Positions 22,472-31,876 of a stretch of 64,000 nucleotides of DNA are shown here, piece by piece. How positions within the stretch are numbered: the first letter of the stretch is position 1; each line of letters begins with the position of its first letter. The position numbers and the translations under genes were made by a program. The notes beneath the pieces were generated by a model that was not told the origin of the DNA, did no database searches, and worked only from the letters and a program-made list of their open reading frames with translations. Location: the NCBI RefSeq assembly GCF_000007485.1, contig NC_004572.3:496001-560000 (forward strand). Direction: 5' to 3'. This DNA comes from Tropheryma whipplei str. Twist. GTDB lineage: Bacteria; Actinomycetota; Actinomycetes; Actinomycetales; Microbacteriaceae.

Positions 22472-23482
22472 TCAGCCTGAATCGAGGGCACCAGCACCTC
22501 CGATAATCTCAGAGATCTGCTGAGTTATCTCCGCCTGGCGCGCATTATTCGCGAGTCTTGTGTATTTCTCTATAAGCTTGTCGGCATTATCACTCGCAGA
22601 TTTCATAGCCCGTTGAGTGGCAGCATGTTTTGCGGTTGCTGACTGAAGTAGTGTGTCAAATACCCTGCTCTCAACATATTCCTTCAAAAGCTCATCCAAA
22701 ACCGATGTTACATCTGGCTCGAAAGAGTAAAGAGGCAAAACGGGCCTATCATGTTCCCGTTGAATATTGGATGATGAGGAAACCTCATCCACAACCTCCA
22801 TTGGGATCAGACGAAAGGCAGTTGGTACTTGGTTTACCAGGTTTACAAAACGATTGAACACAATATAAACTTCGTCAACTTTACGCCGAAAGGTATTATT
22901 TTGCATATCTCCCATATCGGGTGTATGAGGCATATCAATATTTTCTGCCTCAACAACCTGTGCCCCCAAATCATGCTTGTTATCCTGTCTCGCGGGTAAA
23001 AAACAGCTAAAAATAGTTCTGCTTATTTCCTGAGCCATCTCAAATGTTGGGCGCTCTGAGCTTCCAATCCAGCTTTGTACAAACGGTATTTTTCTAAAAT
23101 TAAAAAAATTCACAGCCTTGCGGCCAATTAGATAATAATCTGTCTCAATTGACCGTTCTGTCAGATTATCTCCAAGCTGCACAGCCTCATTCATAACCTG
23201 CGCATTGAACGAACCGGCCAGTCCTCGATCCGACGCAAACACAAGGATGGCGGACCGTCTCGGATGCTCAATCTGGGTAATAAGCGGATGCCTTTCATCA
23301 GAATAACTCAATACGGTTGAGACGGCACGAGACAATGCAGCCGCATATGGAGCGAAAGCACCACATTTCTCACGCGCCCTCACGATTCGGCTGGCAGCAA
23401 TCAATTCCATAGCGCTGGTTATCTTCTTCGTCACCGATGCTGAGGCTGCTTTTCCGCGATATACCCTAAGCTGCGCACCCAT
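22472..23482 (-). CDS. atpG: ATP synthase F1 gamma subunit with a loop insertion
   Basis: The rotating central-stalk subunit. N-terminal helix (KKITSAMELIAASRI), ASDRGLAGSFN and the C-terminal helix (RAMKSASDNADKLIEKY, ARQAEITQQISEI) are clear. At 336 residues it is longer than the usual ~290-305. About 38 extra residues (roughly 163-200, acidic and Met/Asp/His-rich, containing DMPHTPDMGDM) interrupt the segment that normally leads straight into VDEVYIVFN. ATG start behind GGAGG. Mycobacterial gamma subunits also carry an extra loop, though a shorter one. Confidence 0.96.
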   Translation of the reverse strand: MGAQLRVYRGKAASASVTKKITSAMELIAASRIVRAREKCGAFAPYAAALSRAVSTVLSYSDERHPLITQIEHPRRSAILVFASDRGLAGSFNAQVMNEAVQLGDNLTERSIETDYYLIGRKAVNFFNFRKIPFVQSWIGSSERPTFEMAQEISRTIFSCFLPARQDNKHDLGAQVVEAENIDMPHTPDMGDMQNNTFRRKVDEVYIVFNRFVNLVNQVPTAFRLIPMEVVDEVSSSSNIQREHDRPVLPLYSFEPDVTSVLDELLKEYVESRVFDTLLQSATAKHAATQRAMKSASDNADKLIEKYTRLANNARQAEITQQISEIIGGAGALDSG

Positions 23483-23501
23483 ACAGAAAACCTCCGAGCT
23501 T

Positions 23502-25130
23502 TCAGTTCGCCCGACGTGAACGAACTAACTCTTCCTGACCTATATTCTCGTCCTCCAGAGGATCCTTTTCGCGCTCATCGACCCGCATAAAATAGACCTT
23601 GTTTTTAAAGGACTCTACGGCCTCCTTCAAGCGTTCGAGAAGAGCATCTGTCAGGTCACCACATGTACGCAAATCGTCAAGAATAGAGGTTCTATTTCTC
23701 AGGTATTCCAGCAAATCACGTTCGAAATCTAATACATCAGAAAGCGGTATATCGTCTATATAGCCATTCGACCCCACCCAAATCGACACAACCTGATCCT
23801 CAACTGGATAAGGAGACTGTTGCTGTTGTCTCAACAATTCAGAAAGTCTTGCGCCCCTGTCAAGCTGGCGACGGCTGACAGCATCAAGATCAGACGCAAA
23901 CATGGAAAACGCCTCAAGTGCCCTGTACTGAGCAAGCTCCAACTTTAGCATCCCAGACACTTTTTTAATCGACTTTATCTGGGCGTCACCACCAACCCTG
24001 GAGACCGAGATCCCCACGTCAACTGCGGGTCTCTGATTTGCATTGAACAAATCTGACTGTAGAAAAATCTGGCCATCTGTTATAGAAATAACATTAGTCG
24101 GTATATATGCAGAGATATCGTTAGCCTTTGTCTCGATAATCGGCAAGCCAGTCATTGAACCACCACCCATTTCGTCTGACAATTTCGCGCAACGCTCCAA
24201 GAGCCGGGAATGTAAATAAAAAACATCACCCGGATACGCTTCACGGCCTGGGGGGCGCCGCAGGAGAAGTGAAATCGCTCGGTAAGCCTCCGCCTGTTTG
24301 CTGAGGTCATCAAAGACAATGAGAACATGCCTGCCCTGATACATCCAGTGCTGACCGATAGCAGATCCAGAATATGGAGCGATGTACTTGAAGCCCGCCG
24401 GATCAGACGCGGGGGTTGCAACTATGGTCGTATATTCCATACACCCCGCCTCTTCAAGGACACGCTTTACCCCCGCAATTGTCGAGCCCTTTTGGCCAAT
24501 AGCAACATATATACAAAAAACACGCTTCTCCGGGTCCGACCAGTTATCTTTCTGATTGATAATTGTGTCAATTGCAATAGTGGTCTTTCCGGTTTGCCTA
24601 TCGCCAATAATAAGCTGGCGTTGACCCCTACCGATTGGAATCATTGTGTCAATGGCCTTTATCCCAGTCTGTATTGGCTCGTGAACAGACCGCCGCTGCA
24701 TAACACCTGCGGCTTGTAATTCAAGCTCCCTATAGGTCTCGTGGGGCACTTCACCTAAGCCATCTACAGGACGGCCAAGTGGGTCTACAACCCTACCAAG
24801 AAAGGCGTCGCCAACAGGAATTGATAGAACCCGTCCGGTTGACCTGACATCCATTCCCTCAACGATTCCATCAAACTCCCCAAGAACAACTACTCCAGCC
24901 AAATCTTCATCCAGATTTAGCGTGACTCCGAAAGTGCCATTAGAGAATTCGACAAGCTCACTCGCCATGAGCGCCGGAAGGCCTTCAATATGAGCAACGC
25001 CATCGGCTGCATCGACAACCCTGCCGACCTCAAATTCATTTGCCTCTCTCGCTGCAGAAAGAGTTGAATCCAGGAGATTGCGGATAACCCCCCTTACTTC
25101 CTCAGAAGTGATTATCGGTTGTTTAGACAT
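23502..25130 (-). CDS. atpA: ATP synthase F1 alpha subunit
   Basis: The regulatory nucleotide-binding subunit of F1, 542 residues from ATG at 25130 behind GGGGGAT; the frame continues to 25166, into the end of atpH, but the internal ATG is the family start. Seen: Walker [19 protein letters not shown], and [10 protein letters not shown]-like [12 protein letters not shown]-terminal tail of charged residues ([16 protein letters not shown]) is of the kind seen in other actinobacteria. Confidence 0.98.
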   Translation of the reverse strand: MSKQPIITSEEVRGVIRNLLDSTLSAAREANEFEVGRVVDAADGVAHIEGLPALMASELVEFSNGTFGVTLNLDEDLAGVVVLGEFDGIVEGMDVRSTGRVLSIPVGDAFLGRVVDPLGRPVDGLGEVPHETYRELELQAAGVMQRRSVHEPIQTGIKAIDTMIPIGRGQRQLIIGDRQTGKTTIAIDTIINQKDNWSDPEKRVFCIYVAIGQKGSTIAGVKRVLEEAGCMEYTTIVATPASDPAGFKYIAPYSGSAIGQHWMYQGRHVLIVFDDLSKQAEAYRAISLLLRRPPGREAYPGDVFYLHSRLLERCAKLSDEMGGGSMTGLPIIETKANDISAYIPTNVISITDGQIFLQSDLFNANQRPAVDVGISVSRVGGDAQIKSIKKVSGMLKLELAQYRALEAFSMFASDLDAVSRRQLDRGARLSELLRQQQQSPYPVEDQVVSIWVGSNGYIDDIPLSDVLDFERDLLEYLRNRTSILDDLRTCGDLTDALLERLKEAVESFKNKVYFMRVDEREKDPLEDENIGQEELVRSRRAN

Positions 25131-25140
25131 ATCCCCCTTT

Positions 25141-25929
25141 TCAGCTAAAAGTTTCAAGTGCACCAAAAGAAAGAGCCAAGTTATTCAGATGAACAGCGAC
25201 AGTATCATCTATCACTGAATGATTCACCTGAACCCTGACACCTCCGAAGACTTTTTCATTAATAACCTCGCGCAAAATAATTCTTCTTTTGAAACGCCTA
25301 GAAAGCACATCAACTAACTCATCCCTCTGCTCCCGCGATAATGGCCTTTCGGTTGTTACATCTGCTATTTGTGCACCAAGCTCATCAGCAACTATTTTCT
25401 CTGCAAAAAAAACACATTCACGAAACGCTCTTTTCTTTTGCATATAGCATGCAAAATATTCAAGAACAGCCAAAGTGCCTTCGTGAGCTCCGGCAAACAC
25501 GCCGGAAATCAATTGTTTCTTCGAATATGCGGGCAGAAAACGCGCGCTTAGAGTCTTATCAAGAATCTTATGCGAATCAACAATGCTTGACACCCAGAAA
25601 AGCTCATCTAAAAAATCCCGACAATCTGCAAATCGACGCGTGCAAGACGCTCTTATAAACATCTCCTCAAAGGCATACAGAAGATCAATTGGCTCCGACC
25701 AGCGAAGGCTAACTGCCATACAGATAAAGGCATCCGGATCCTTTCCAGTAAGTTCCGCAATAAGCTTTTGTTTTGAGACACAACTAAGAGATCGGGATAC
25801 AAGAGATGAGCGAAGGCGCCGAGAAATCGCCAATAGAACTGCCACTTCATATAAGCTCTGTAAATCGCTGCACTCACTGAGTCGATTGCGCAAATGCGCG
25901 AGAGATGACCTGGACGAGCTACCCGGCAT
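25141..25929 (-). CDS. atpH: ATP synthase F1 delta subunit
   Basis: The peripheral-stalk connector between b and alpha. The frame is open to 26124, but that part overlaps atpF. ATG at 25929 overlaps the atpF stop by 11 bp and gives 262 residues, close to the ~270 of other actinobacteria. Family signal is in the C-terminal part ([34 protein letters not shown]). Sequence is divergent in the middle, which is normal for delta. Identification rests partly on operon position. Confidence 0.92.
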   Translation of the reverse strand: MPGSSSRSSLAHLRNRLSECSDLQSLYEVAVLLAISRRLRSSLVSRSLSCVSKQKLIAELTGKDPDAFICMAVSLRWSEPIDLLYAFEEMFIRASCTRRFADCRDFLDELFWVSSIVDSHKILDKTLSARFLPAYSKKQLISGVFAGAHEGTLAVLEYFACYMQKKRAFRECVFFAEKIVADELGAQIADVTTERPLSREQRDELVDVLSRRFKRRIILREVINEKVFGGVRVQVNHSVIDDTVAVHLNNLALSFGALETFS

Positions 25930-26437
25930 CTTCAGCCATCTTTGCGATAGATGCACTAACCAATTCACGAGACTTTTTATCGTCATCAAGTTTCTCGGAA
26001 ACAGCCTTACCTGCTGCGGCGAGAGCCAAGGTTGCAATCTCCGAACGCAAAGAAAGAAGAGCTGCAGCCTTCTCGGCTTGAATTTGCTCCCTCGCGTGAA
26101 GCATGACACGCTCAGCTGTTTCATCGGCTGTCTCTCGGGCTTGTTGTAGTATCAGCTGGGCATCATCCCGCGCCTCTTGCCTAATTTGCGAAGCCTCGGA
26201 TTTTGCCTCATCTAGCTGCTGTTTTCTGAGCTCAAGGGTCTCGAGCGCGCGGGCATGCGCAGAGGCAGCCTCCGAAATCTTTCCCTCTATCAGGGAGGAT
26301 CGATCACTCAGAAGCTTACTAATTCTCGGAATAACAAACCACCAAAAAAATGGTAAAACAATAGCCAGAACAATGGCCGAGAATACAATATCCGGAACAC
26401 TAGGCAGCAGCGGATTGTGGGGTTGTGCAAACTTCAT
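25919..26437 (-). CDS. atpF: ATP synthase Fo b subunit
   Basis: The peripheral-stalk subunit, 172 residues, with a single N-terminal membrane segment (about 16-35, VFSAIVLAIVLPFFWWFV). A long charged helix rich in Glu, Ala, Arg and Gln follows. Sits between atpE and atpH as expected. ATG start at 26437. Confidence 0.96.
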   Translation of the reverse strand: MKFAQPHNPLLPSVPDIVFSAIVLAIVLPFFWWFVIPRISKLLSDRSSLIEGKISEAASAHARALETLELRKQQLDEAKSEASQIRQEARDDAQLILQQARETADETAERVMLHAREQIQAEKAAALLSLRSEIATLALAAAGKAVSEKLDDDKKSRELVSASIAKMAEDAG

Positions 26438-26458
26438 ATACCTACAACTTTCGGAGAG

Positions 26459-26707
<249 letters not shown>

Positions 26708-26729
26708 TTATTCTCCAAAAACATCTATT

Positions 26730-27545
26730 TCAATGCTCATCAGCAAGTGAAAGCTCTATATAAACCCCCGTTAAAAGGGTGAATATATAAGCCTGTAAAA
26801 AGCAAACTGCAATTTCAAAAAGGGTAAAAGCAAGCCCGATCAATAAAGTGCCAATACCTAAAACCGCGAAAGCCCCACCAACGGTGAAGAACAAAAAATC
26901 AGTTGCGAGGAAGCAAAGAACCAAAAGAAGATGGCCGGCCATCATATTCATAGTTAACCTCAGGGTCAAGGTTATCGGCCTCAAGATAAACACAGAAAGG
27001 AACTCTATTGGGGCAACGAGAATATACAGCGGGCGTGGGACACCGGCGGGGAAAAGCGTCATAGACATATAACGGAAACCGTGCCTTTTAAAACCCGCAT
27101 AAACAAATGAAACAGAGGCAACAAGGGCCATTACCAGAGGGAGCCCAATAACAGATGTGCCAGCAATATTGAGCCCAGGAATAATGCCCATTATGTTCAT
27201 AGACAAAGTGAGGAAGAAAATGCCGGTCAAGAGAGGAAGAAATCGATGGGCATCTTTGCCAAGGATGTCCTCAGCTATGTTCTTACGGACAAATTCCAAA
27301 CACAATTCAATAAGAGACTGAAATTTTCCCGGAACCGGCTTAGGCCTACGGAGGGAGAGCCAAAAAAAAGCGATTATTAAACCAACAGCCAGAAACCGAA
27401 TAAGAATAATCCGATTCACCTCTAGAAAAGTCCCGTGAAACAAAAGAGCAGAGGGTGCAAACTCCTCAACAGAGGGTCCACAAAACTCTCCTGCCTGACA
27501 CGAATCAGAAAGAAGCAAACCACCCCCTGAAAACACAATAGACAC
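26730..27545 (-). CDS. atpB: ATP synthase Fo a subunit
   Basis: The proton half-channel subunit, 271 residues, with five to six membrane helices. The essential Arg is in ITLTLRLTMNMMAGH. GTG start at 27545 immediately follows the atpI stop with no gap (TGA-GTG), which suggests coupled translation. Confidence 0.96.
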   Translation of the reverse strand: MSIVFSGGGLLLSDSCQAGEFCGPSVEEFAPSALLFHGTFLEVNRIILIRFLAVGLIIAFFWLSLRRPKPVPGKFQSLIELCLEFVRKNIAEDILGKDAHRFLPLLTGIFFLTLSMNIMGIIPGLNIAGTSVIGLPLVMALVASVSFVYAGFKRHGFRYMSMTLFPAGVPRPLYILVAPIEFLSVFILRPITLTLRLTMNMMAGHLLLVLCFLATDFLFFTVGGAFAVLGIGTLLIGLAFTLFEIAVCFLQAYIFTLLTGVYIELSLADEH

Positions 27546-27983
27546 TCAGATACTATCAAAAACACCACTACGAAGAACAAGCAGTGTATCGATTACGAGA
27601 CTTCCAACGCAGATTAGTGTTGTGCATAAAAAAAATGCAAATCCGTCAAACCACATTTGATTCTTTAGTGAAAATACAAAAATCAGAGAAACAACTATTT
27701 TTGCGACCCACCCAGACATAACAGCTAGGGGTAATGCGCTAAGAAACAATGGACTCTTCCTGAATTTGCCTGCGACAATCATACTTAGCACAGTGCTGGA
27801 CATAAAAAAAACGGATAATGCACCACTCAAAAGAACTCCGAGCACACCTCTTTGGCCTGCAATATAGAAAAACAGAATACCCAAAAGTAAATAGGACACA
27901 AGTGTAAAGGCAGGACACACCAAGAGAATCCTGCGAAAAAGCAGGATAACCGAGTCGGCGTTATTAGTGCGCGAGGCAGCCAT
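27546..27983 (-). CDS. atpI: ATP synthase protein I-like membrane protein
   Basis: A 145-residue protein with about four membrane segments, first in the atp cluster, in the place where actinobacteria keep atpI. AtpI proteins help c-ring assembly or magnesium supply in some bacteria. The sequence is weakly conserved, so the call rests on size, topology and position. Confidence 0.75.
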   Translation of the reverse strand: MAASRTNNADSVILLFRRILLVCPAFTLVSYLLLGILFFYIAGQRGVLGVLLSGALSVFFMSSTVLSMIVAGKFRKSPLFLSALPLAVMSGWVAKIVVSLIFVFSLKNQMWFDGFAFFLCTTLICVGSLVIDTLLVLRSGVFDSI

Positions 27984-28023
27984 TAGCTTGCATTATTTCT
28001 CAAGGTTACACCCGGTGTTATTT

Positions 28024-29124
28024 TTAATTTCGATTCCAAGACCTTTTCCTCACTATGGGTAAAAACGTAAAGATCAAACACACAAGCACCCCAAACAGCA
28101 AAAAAAGAACGGCAAAAATCGTCGAAGTAAACAAAAAAAGTAACATTCCAACAGAAACAACCCCACTCCAAGCATAAAAAATAACAACAGTCGCAACAGA
28201 AGAGTGTCCCATATGCAGCATCCTATGGTGTAGATGTTTTTTATCGGGATTAAACGGACTTTTAAAAGATAAAAGCCGCCTCATAATCGCAAAAAGTAAA
28301 TCCAAAATTGGTAATCCGAGCACAGCAAAAGGAAGGAGTATTGGGATAAATGCTGGAACATAATGTGCACGTCTTACAAATGTAACGGCGCTTGCTTGAG
28401 CAACTGCTGTCGTGGCCGCAACGGACATAACCAACCCGAGAAGCAATGCCCCAGAATCACCCATAAATAGCTTTGCAGGTCTCCAGTTGAATGGTATAAA
28501 CCCTGCACATATTCCAAACAAAATGGCCGCAAGAAGGCCGACCAGGTTAAAGTAGTTACTCGGGGAAATCTCACGAGTAAAGAAATATATGTAAACAAAA
28601 AACACCCCATTACCAATGAGGCAGACACCAGCAGCCAGGCCATCAAGCCCATCAATGAAGTTAATTGCATTCATTGTCGTGACAATCAGAACGATACTTG
28701 CAATGGTAAGAAGCCAAGAAAGATCCCCACCTGTAAAGGAGTGAAAAATACCCCTGCTCATGACACTAACTATTGCAGCAGAAAAGATTTGCCCCAAAAG
28801 CTTTATAAGCCAATGCAACTCAAATAGATCGTCTAAAAATCCCAAAAGCGTTATAACAGAAACTGCTATAACCAGGCTTGTTAGAACCGGATCCGCTGTA
28901 CGAAAGACATCTGAAAAATAAGGTATAAACCTCGCGAGTGCTATGGAAAACAAAAATGCCACAAACATGGGTATCCCACCTATGCGAAGTGTTGGTACTG
29001 TGTGCACATCGCGAGGGCGCACTTCCCTGAGCGCCCAAAACTTCGGGGCAATTTTCAAAAGACAATAGACCGAAGTAGCAGTAACAAGCGCCGCAAAAAG
29101 GGCCACAGAGAGATAAACAATCAA
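28024..29124 (-). CDS. Undecaprenyl-phosphate sugar-1-phosphate transferase (WecA/TagO type)
   Basis: A MraY-superfamily membrane enzyme that moves a sugar-1-phosphate (usually GlcNAc-1-P) from a UDP-sugar to undecaprenyl phosphate, the first step of a cell-surface glycopolymer. The 366-residue protein has about ten membrane segments. Seen: DDLFELHWLIKLLGQ, NAINFIDGLDGLAAG and FMGDSGALLLG, the Asp-rich and UDP-binding loops. TTG start. It lies upstream of atpI, as in other actinobacteria. Donor sugar and final polymer cannot be told from this window. Confidence 0.88.
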   Translation of the reverse strand: MIVYLSVALFAALVTATSVYCLLKIAPKFWALREVRPRDVHTVPTLRIGGIPMFVAFLFSIALARFIPYFSDVFRTADPVLTSLVIAVSVITLLGFLDDLFELHWLIKLLGQIFSAAIVSVMSRGIFHSFTGGDLSWLLTIASIVLIVTTMNAINFIDGLDGLAAGVCLIGNGVFFVYIYFFTREISPSNYFNLVGLLAAILFGICAGFIPFNWRPAKLFMGDSGALLLGLVMSVAATTAVAQASAVTFVRRAHYVPAFIPILLPFAVLGLPILDLLFAIMRRLLSFKSPFNPDKKHLHHRMLHMGHSSVATVVIFYAWSGVVSVGMLLFLFTSTIFAVLFLLFGVLVCLIFTFLPIVRKRSWNRN

Positions 29125-29170
29125 ATGCTATTCATCCCCACACAACCGTATTGTTCTCTGTAATGTCAGA

Positions 29171-29848
29171 TCACTGCTTCACAAGCTTCATTTGCATGGC
29201 TTTTTCTAGAGATTTCCACGGAATAGCGCCATCGCGCAGAAGGCGTGGCTGGGCAGTTTTAGGAGACACACCTTCAAAAATTCGACCGGCTGAATCTTCA
29301 CAAAAATCTGTTAAATCAACTATTGAAGAGGGCACTCGATCTGGATTATCAATTCGGTCACCGTCAATATACATAGCAGGCTTATCCCTAAGAGAACCCC
29401 TAGCACTTCGAACTGAAAGAGCTGGTCGCCGTCCAGATATATTCGCCGATGAAACCGCCAAAGGGCCTATTTCATCCAGCAGTTGTAACAAAAAACTATG
29501 CCGAGGAATCCGTACTGCAACCGTGTCACCCCACAGCAAACCAGGTCTTGTACGAAGAACAAGTGTGAGAGGGCCAGGCCAGAAACGCTTGGCAAGAGCC
29601 AATGCCGGCTCCGGAAGCACATCAACAATCGCTTGAAATGTTTCTATACTGCCAACCAAAACGGGAGGAGCCGCGGTGCGGCCTTTTATTTCCAGAAGCC
29701 TACCAACCGCTTCAGGCTGAAACGCGTCAGCCGCAAGGCCATACACGGTATCAGTTGGTACAACAATAACACCACCCGATGAAATCGACCTTTTGGCGGC
29801 GCGAAAAGCGGACAGTGGATCTTTGTTGCAGTTAAAAGTCTGTGGCAT
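29171..29848 (-). CDS. Threonylcarbamoyl-AMP synthase (Sua5/YrdC family)
   Basis: Makes threonylcarbamoyl-AMP from threonine, bicarbonate and ATP for t6A37 of ANN-reading tRNAs. The 225-residue protein holds the YrdC core: GGVIVVPTDTVYGLAADAF, the Lys/Arg set near EIKGR, GPLTLVLR, VAVRIPRH and SSANISG. It corresponds to the short TsaC-like form. It lies 48 bases after prmC, the standard actinobacterial order prfA-prmC-tsaC-wecA. Confidence 0.93.
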   Translation of the reverse strand: MPQTFNCNKDPLSAFRAAKRSISSGGVIVVPTDTVYGLAADAFQPEAVGRLLEIKGRTAAPPVLVGSIETFQAIVDVLPEPALALAKRFWPGPLTLVLRTRPGLLWGDTVAVRIPRHSFLLQLLDEIGPLAVSSANISGRRPALSVRSARGSLRDKPAMYIDGDRIDNPDRVPSSIVDLTDFCEDSAGRIFEGVSPKTAQPRLLRDGAIPWKSLEKAMQMKLVKQ

Positions 29849-29896
29849 TACTGTTCCATCCTAATTGAAAACTGTAATTTATGGATCTCAATGCGG

Positions 29897-30754
29897 CTAA
29901 TCCAGCCTAATGATCTTTGCAGACGAAAAGCGAAGCCTATCGTTAAGATCACAAAAGCTCTCTATATCACAAAAGCCCATGGCCTCAAGGGATACGCGTA
30001 GGGATTGACTTTGATCGGGTAAATGTTCTAAGAACAAAAGCCCGGAATTAGCCAGGACAATCGAAGAAGCCCTCGCAACTGCCCGAAGAAGGTCTAGACC
30101 TTCAGGGCCTCCCCCACAGAGTGCCATATACGGCTCATATTTCTCATGCATCACCGATTGGGGCAAATATGGAGGATTTGCAACTACAACATCAGGGGGG
30201 CCAAATTCGCTTAGTAAAGCTAGCAAATCACTATCAACGGTAAAGTCGGCTTTGCGAATTGTGACATTCCTTAGATGGCGCAAATTCTTCTCAGCCCACT
30301 GTATAGCCGAATTACTTTTATCCACAGCCAAGTATTCAATATCAGTAGCACGCGAAGCAAGCGCGAGGGTTATACATCCAGTTCCGGTACCCAAATCCCA
30401 TACAGACCGGATCAGTGTTCCCGTGGTACACAATTCTGTAAGCACCCTTTGAACCAGGATCTCCGTTTCAGGGCGCGGAACCAAAGCTCCAGGGCCCACT
30501 AAAATATCATGTTCGTAAAAACCAGACGTGCGGACTAGATACTGTACGGGATATCCCTCTGAACGTTGCGCGATAAGCTTCTTATATTTTTCCACTTCAA
30601 TAGGGCTAACACTGCCCGTTGATAGGAGGGTGTGCCGCATAACACATTCTCGCGAAATATTGCAAGCAAAGCTTAGAAGTATTTCAGATTCAACCCTGGG
30701 CGAAAGCGAGTTGGAAAGCCGCCGGGTGCCCCACAACAGAAGATCTCTAAACAA
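29897..30754 (-). CDS. prmC: Peptide chain release factor N5-glutamine methyltransferase
   Basis: Methylates the Gln of the GGQ motif in release factors. The 285-residue protein has the N-terminal helical substrate-binding domain and a SAM-binding Rossmann domain (WDLGTGTGCITLALA). It carries the catalytic NPPY motif in VVANPPYLPQS. TTG start, three bases after prfA, its substrate gene. Confidence 0.95.
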   Translation of the reverse strand: MFRDLLLWGTRRLSNSLSPRVESEILLSFACNISRECVMRHTLLSTGSVSPIEVEKYKKLIAQRSEGYPVQYLVRTSGFYEHDILVGPGALVPRPETEILVQRVLTELCTTGTLIRSVWDLGTGTGCITLALASRATDIEYLAVDKSNSAIQWAEKNLRHLRNVTIRKADFTVDSDLLALLSEFGPPDVVVANPPYLPQSVMHEKYEPYMALCGGGPEGLDLLRAVARASSIVLANSGLLFLEHLPDQSQSLRVSLEAMGFCDIESFCDLNDRLRFSSAKIIRLD

Positions 30755-30757
30755 GAT

Positions 30758-31801
30758 CTAAACGTCCGTGTCCGCCTCTATACATGACCGAATAAGCTGA
30801 GAGACATCACCATTCAACACTTGGTCAAGGTTATACGCTTTATAGCCCGTTCTATGGTCAACCACGCGATTCTCTGGGAAGTTATAGGTTCTAATCCTCT
30901 CAGAGCGATCCATGGCCCGTATCTGGCTTTTTCTCGCTGCATGAGTAGTTTTTTCAATTTCATCCTGGCGTTTAGCAATAAGCCTCGCTCGCAGGATCCG
31001 CATTGCTGATTCTCGGTTTTGTATCTGGCTTTTCTCGTTTTGGCAGGAGACTACAATTCCTGTTGGGAGATGGGTTATTCTGACTGCTGAGTCTGTTGTG
31101 TTAACAGACTGTCCTCCGGGTCCTGATGATCTAAAGACATCTATTCTGATTTCATCATTAGTTATTTCGATTTCCCCCGGGGCATCGACTTCAGGAAAGA
31201 CCAGAACTCCGGTTGTCGATGTATGTATTCTGCCCTGTGATTCTGTAGCTGGTACTCTCTGTACCCTGTGTACACCACCCTCGTATTTGAGAAGCTCCCA
31301 AACCCCATGCGTGCTTGATGGTGTTTTTCTTATTGCAAGCTGAACATCTTTGTAGCCACCCAATGTGTTTTCACTGTAGCTCAGTATCTCAACTTTCCAC
31401 CCGTTTGAATCGGCAAAATACGCATACATTCTCAATAGGTCAGCGGCAAACAGCGCGCTCTCTGCACCGCCCTCGCCACCCTTTATCTCCATAATCACAT
31501 CACGATGATCGTTTTCATCTCTCCGAGTTAAAAGGCTTTGCAGTCTGGCCTGAGCGTCAGAAAGCTTTTCCGTAAGAACAGGAATTTCTACGAGAAATCC
31601 GGGATCATCATCCGCAAGTTCGCGGGCGGCACTCAGATCAAGTGATATTTTCTGAAACTCCTCATAGGCAGCTTTTACCCGAGATAGCTTCGAATATCTC
31701 AAGCTCAAATCTTTCATTTCAGACGGACTTGCGTCACAGCGCGAGAGCCTGTCTTCTATGATGCTATGCTCTCGCAAGAGGGTATCTATGGTCTCAAACA
31801 C
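30758..31801 (-). CDS. prfA: Peptide chain release factor 1
   Basis: Terminates translation at UAA and UAG. The 347-residue protein has the GGQ peptidyl-hydrolysis motif in [16 protein letters not shown] and the codon-recognition region near [14 protein letters not shown] (the PAT-type tripeptide of RF1). GTG start. Follows rho and precedes prmC. Confidence 0.97.
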   Translation of the reverse strand: MFETIDTLLREHSIIEDRLSRCDASPSEMKDLSLRYSKLSRVKAAYEEFQKISLDLSAARELADDDPGFLVEIPVLTEKLSDAQARLQSLLTRRDENDHRDVIMEIKGGEGGAESALFAADLLRMYAYFADSNGWKVEILSYSENTLGGYKDVQLAIRKTPSSTHGVWELLKYEGGVHRVQRVPATESQGRIHTSTTGVLVFPEVDAPGEIEITNDEIRIDVFRSSGPGGQSVNTTDSAVRITHLPTGIVVSCQNEKSQIQNRESAMRILRARLIAKRQDEIEKTTHAARKSQIRAMDRSERIRTYNFPENRVVDHRTGYKAYNLDQVLNGDVSQLIRSCIEADTDV

Positions 31802-31876
31802 TACCAGCCTAAAGAATGCAGCGATGGGACAAAATATGCAATAGAAAAGTCTTAGAAGCCGATCGTACAGGTAACA

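Noticed and set aside
25583-26149. Open frame of 188 codons on the plus strand opposite atpH/atpF
   Set aside because: Antisense to two conserved ATP synthase genes, Arg/Ser-rich product with no family features.
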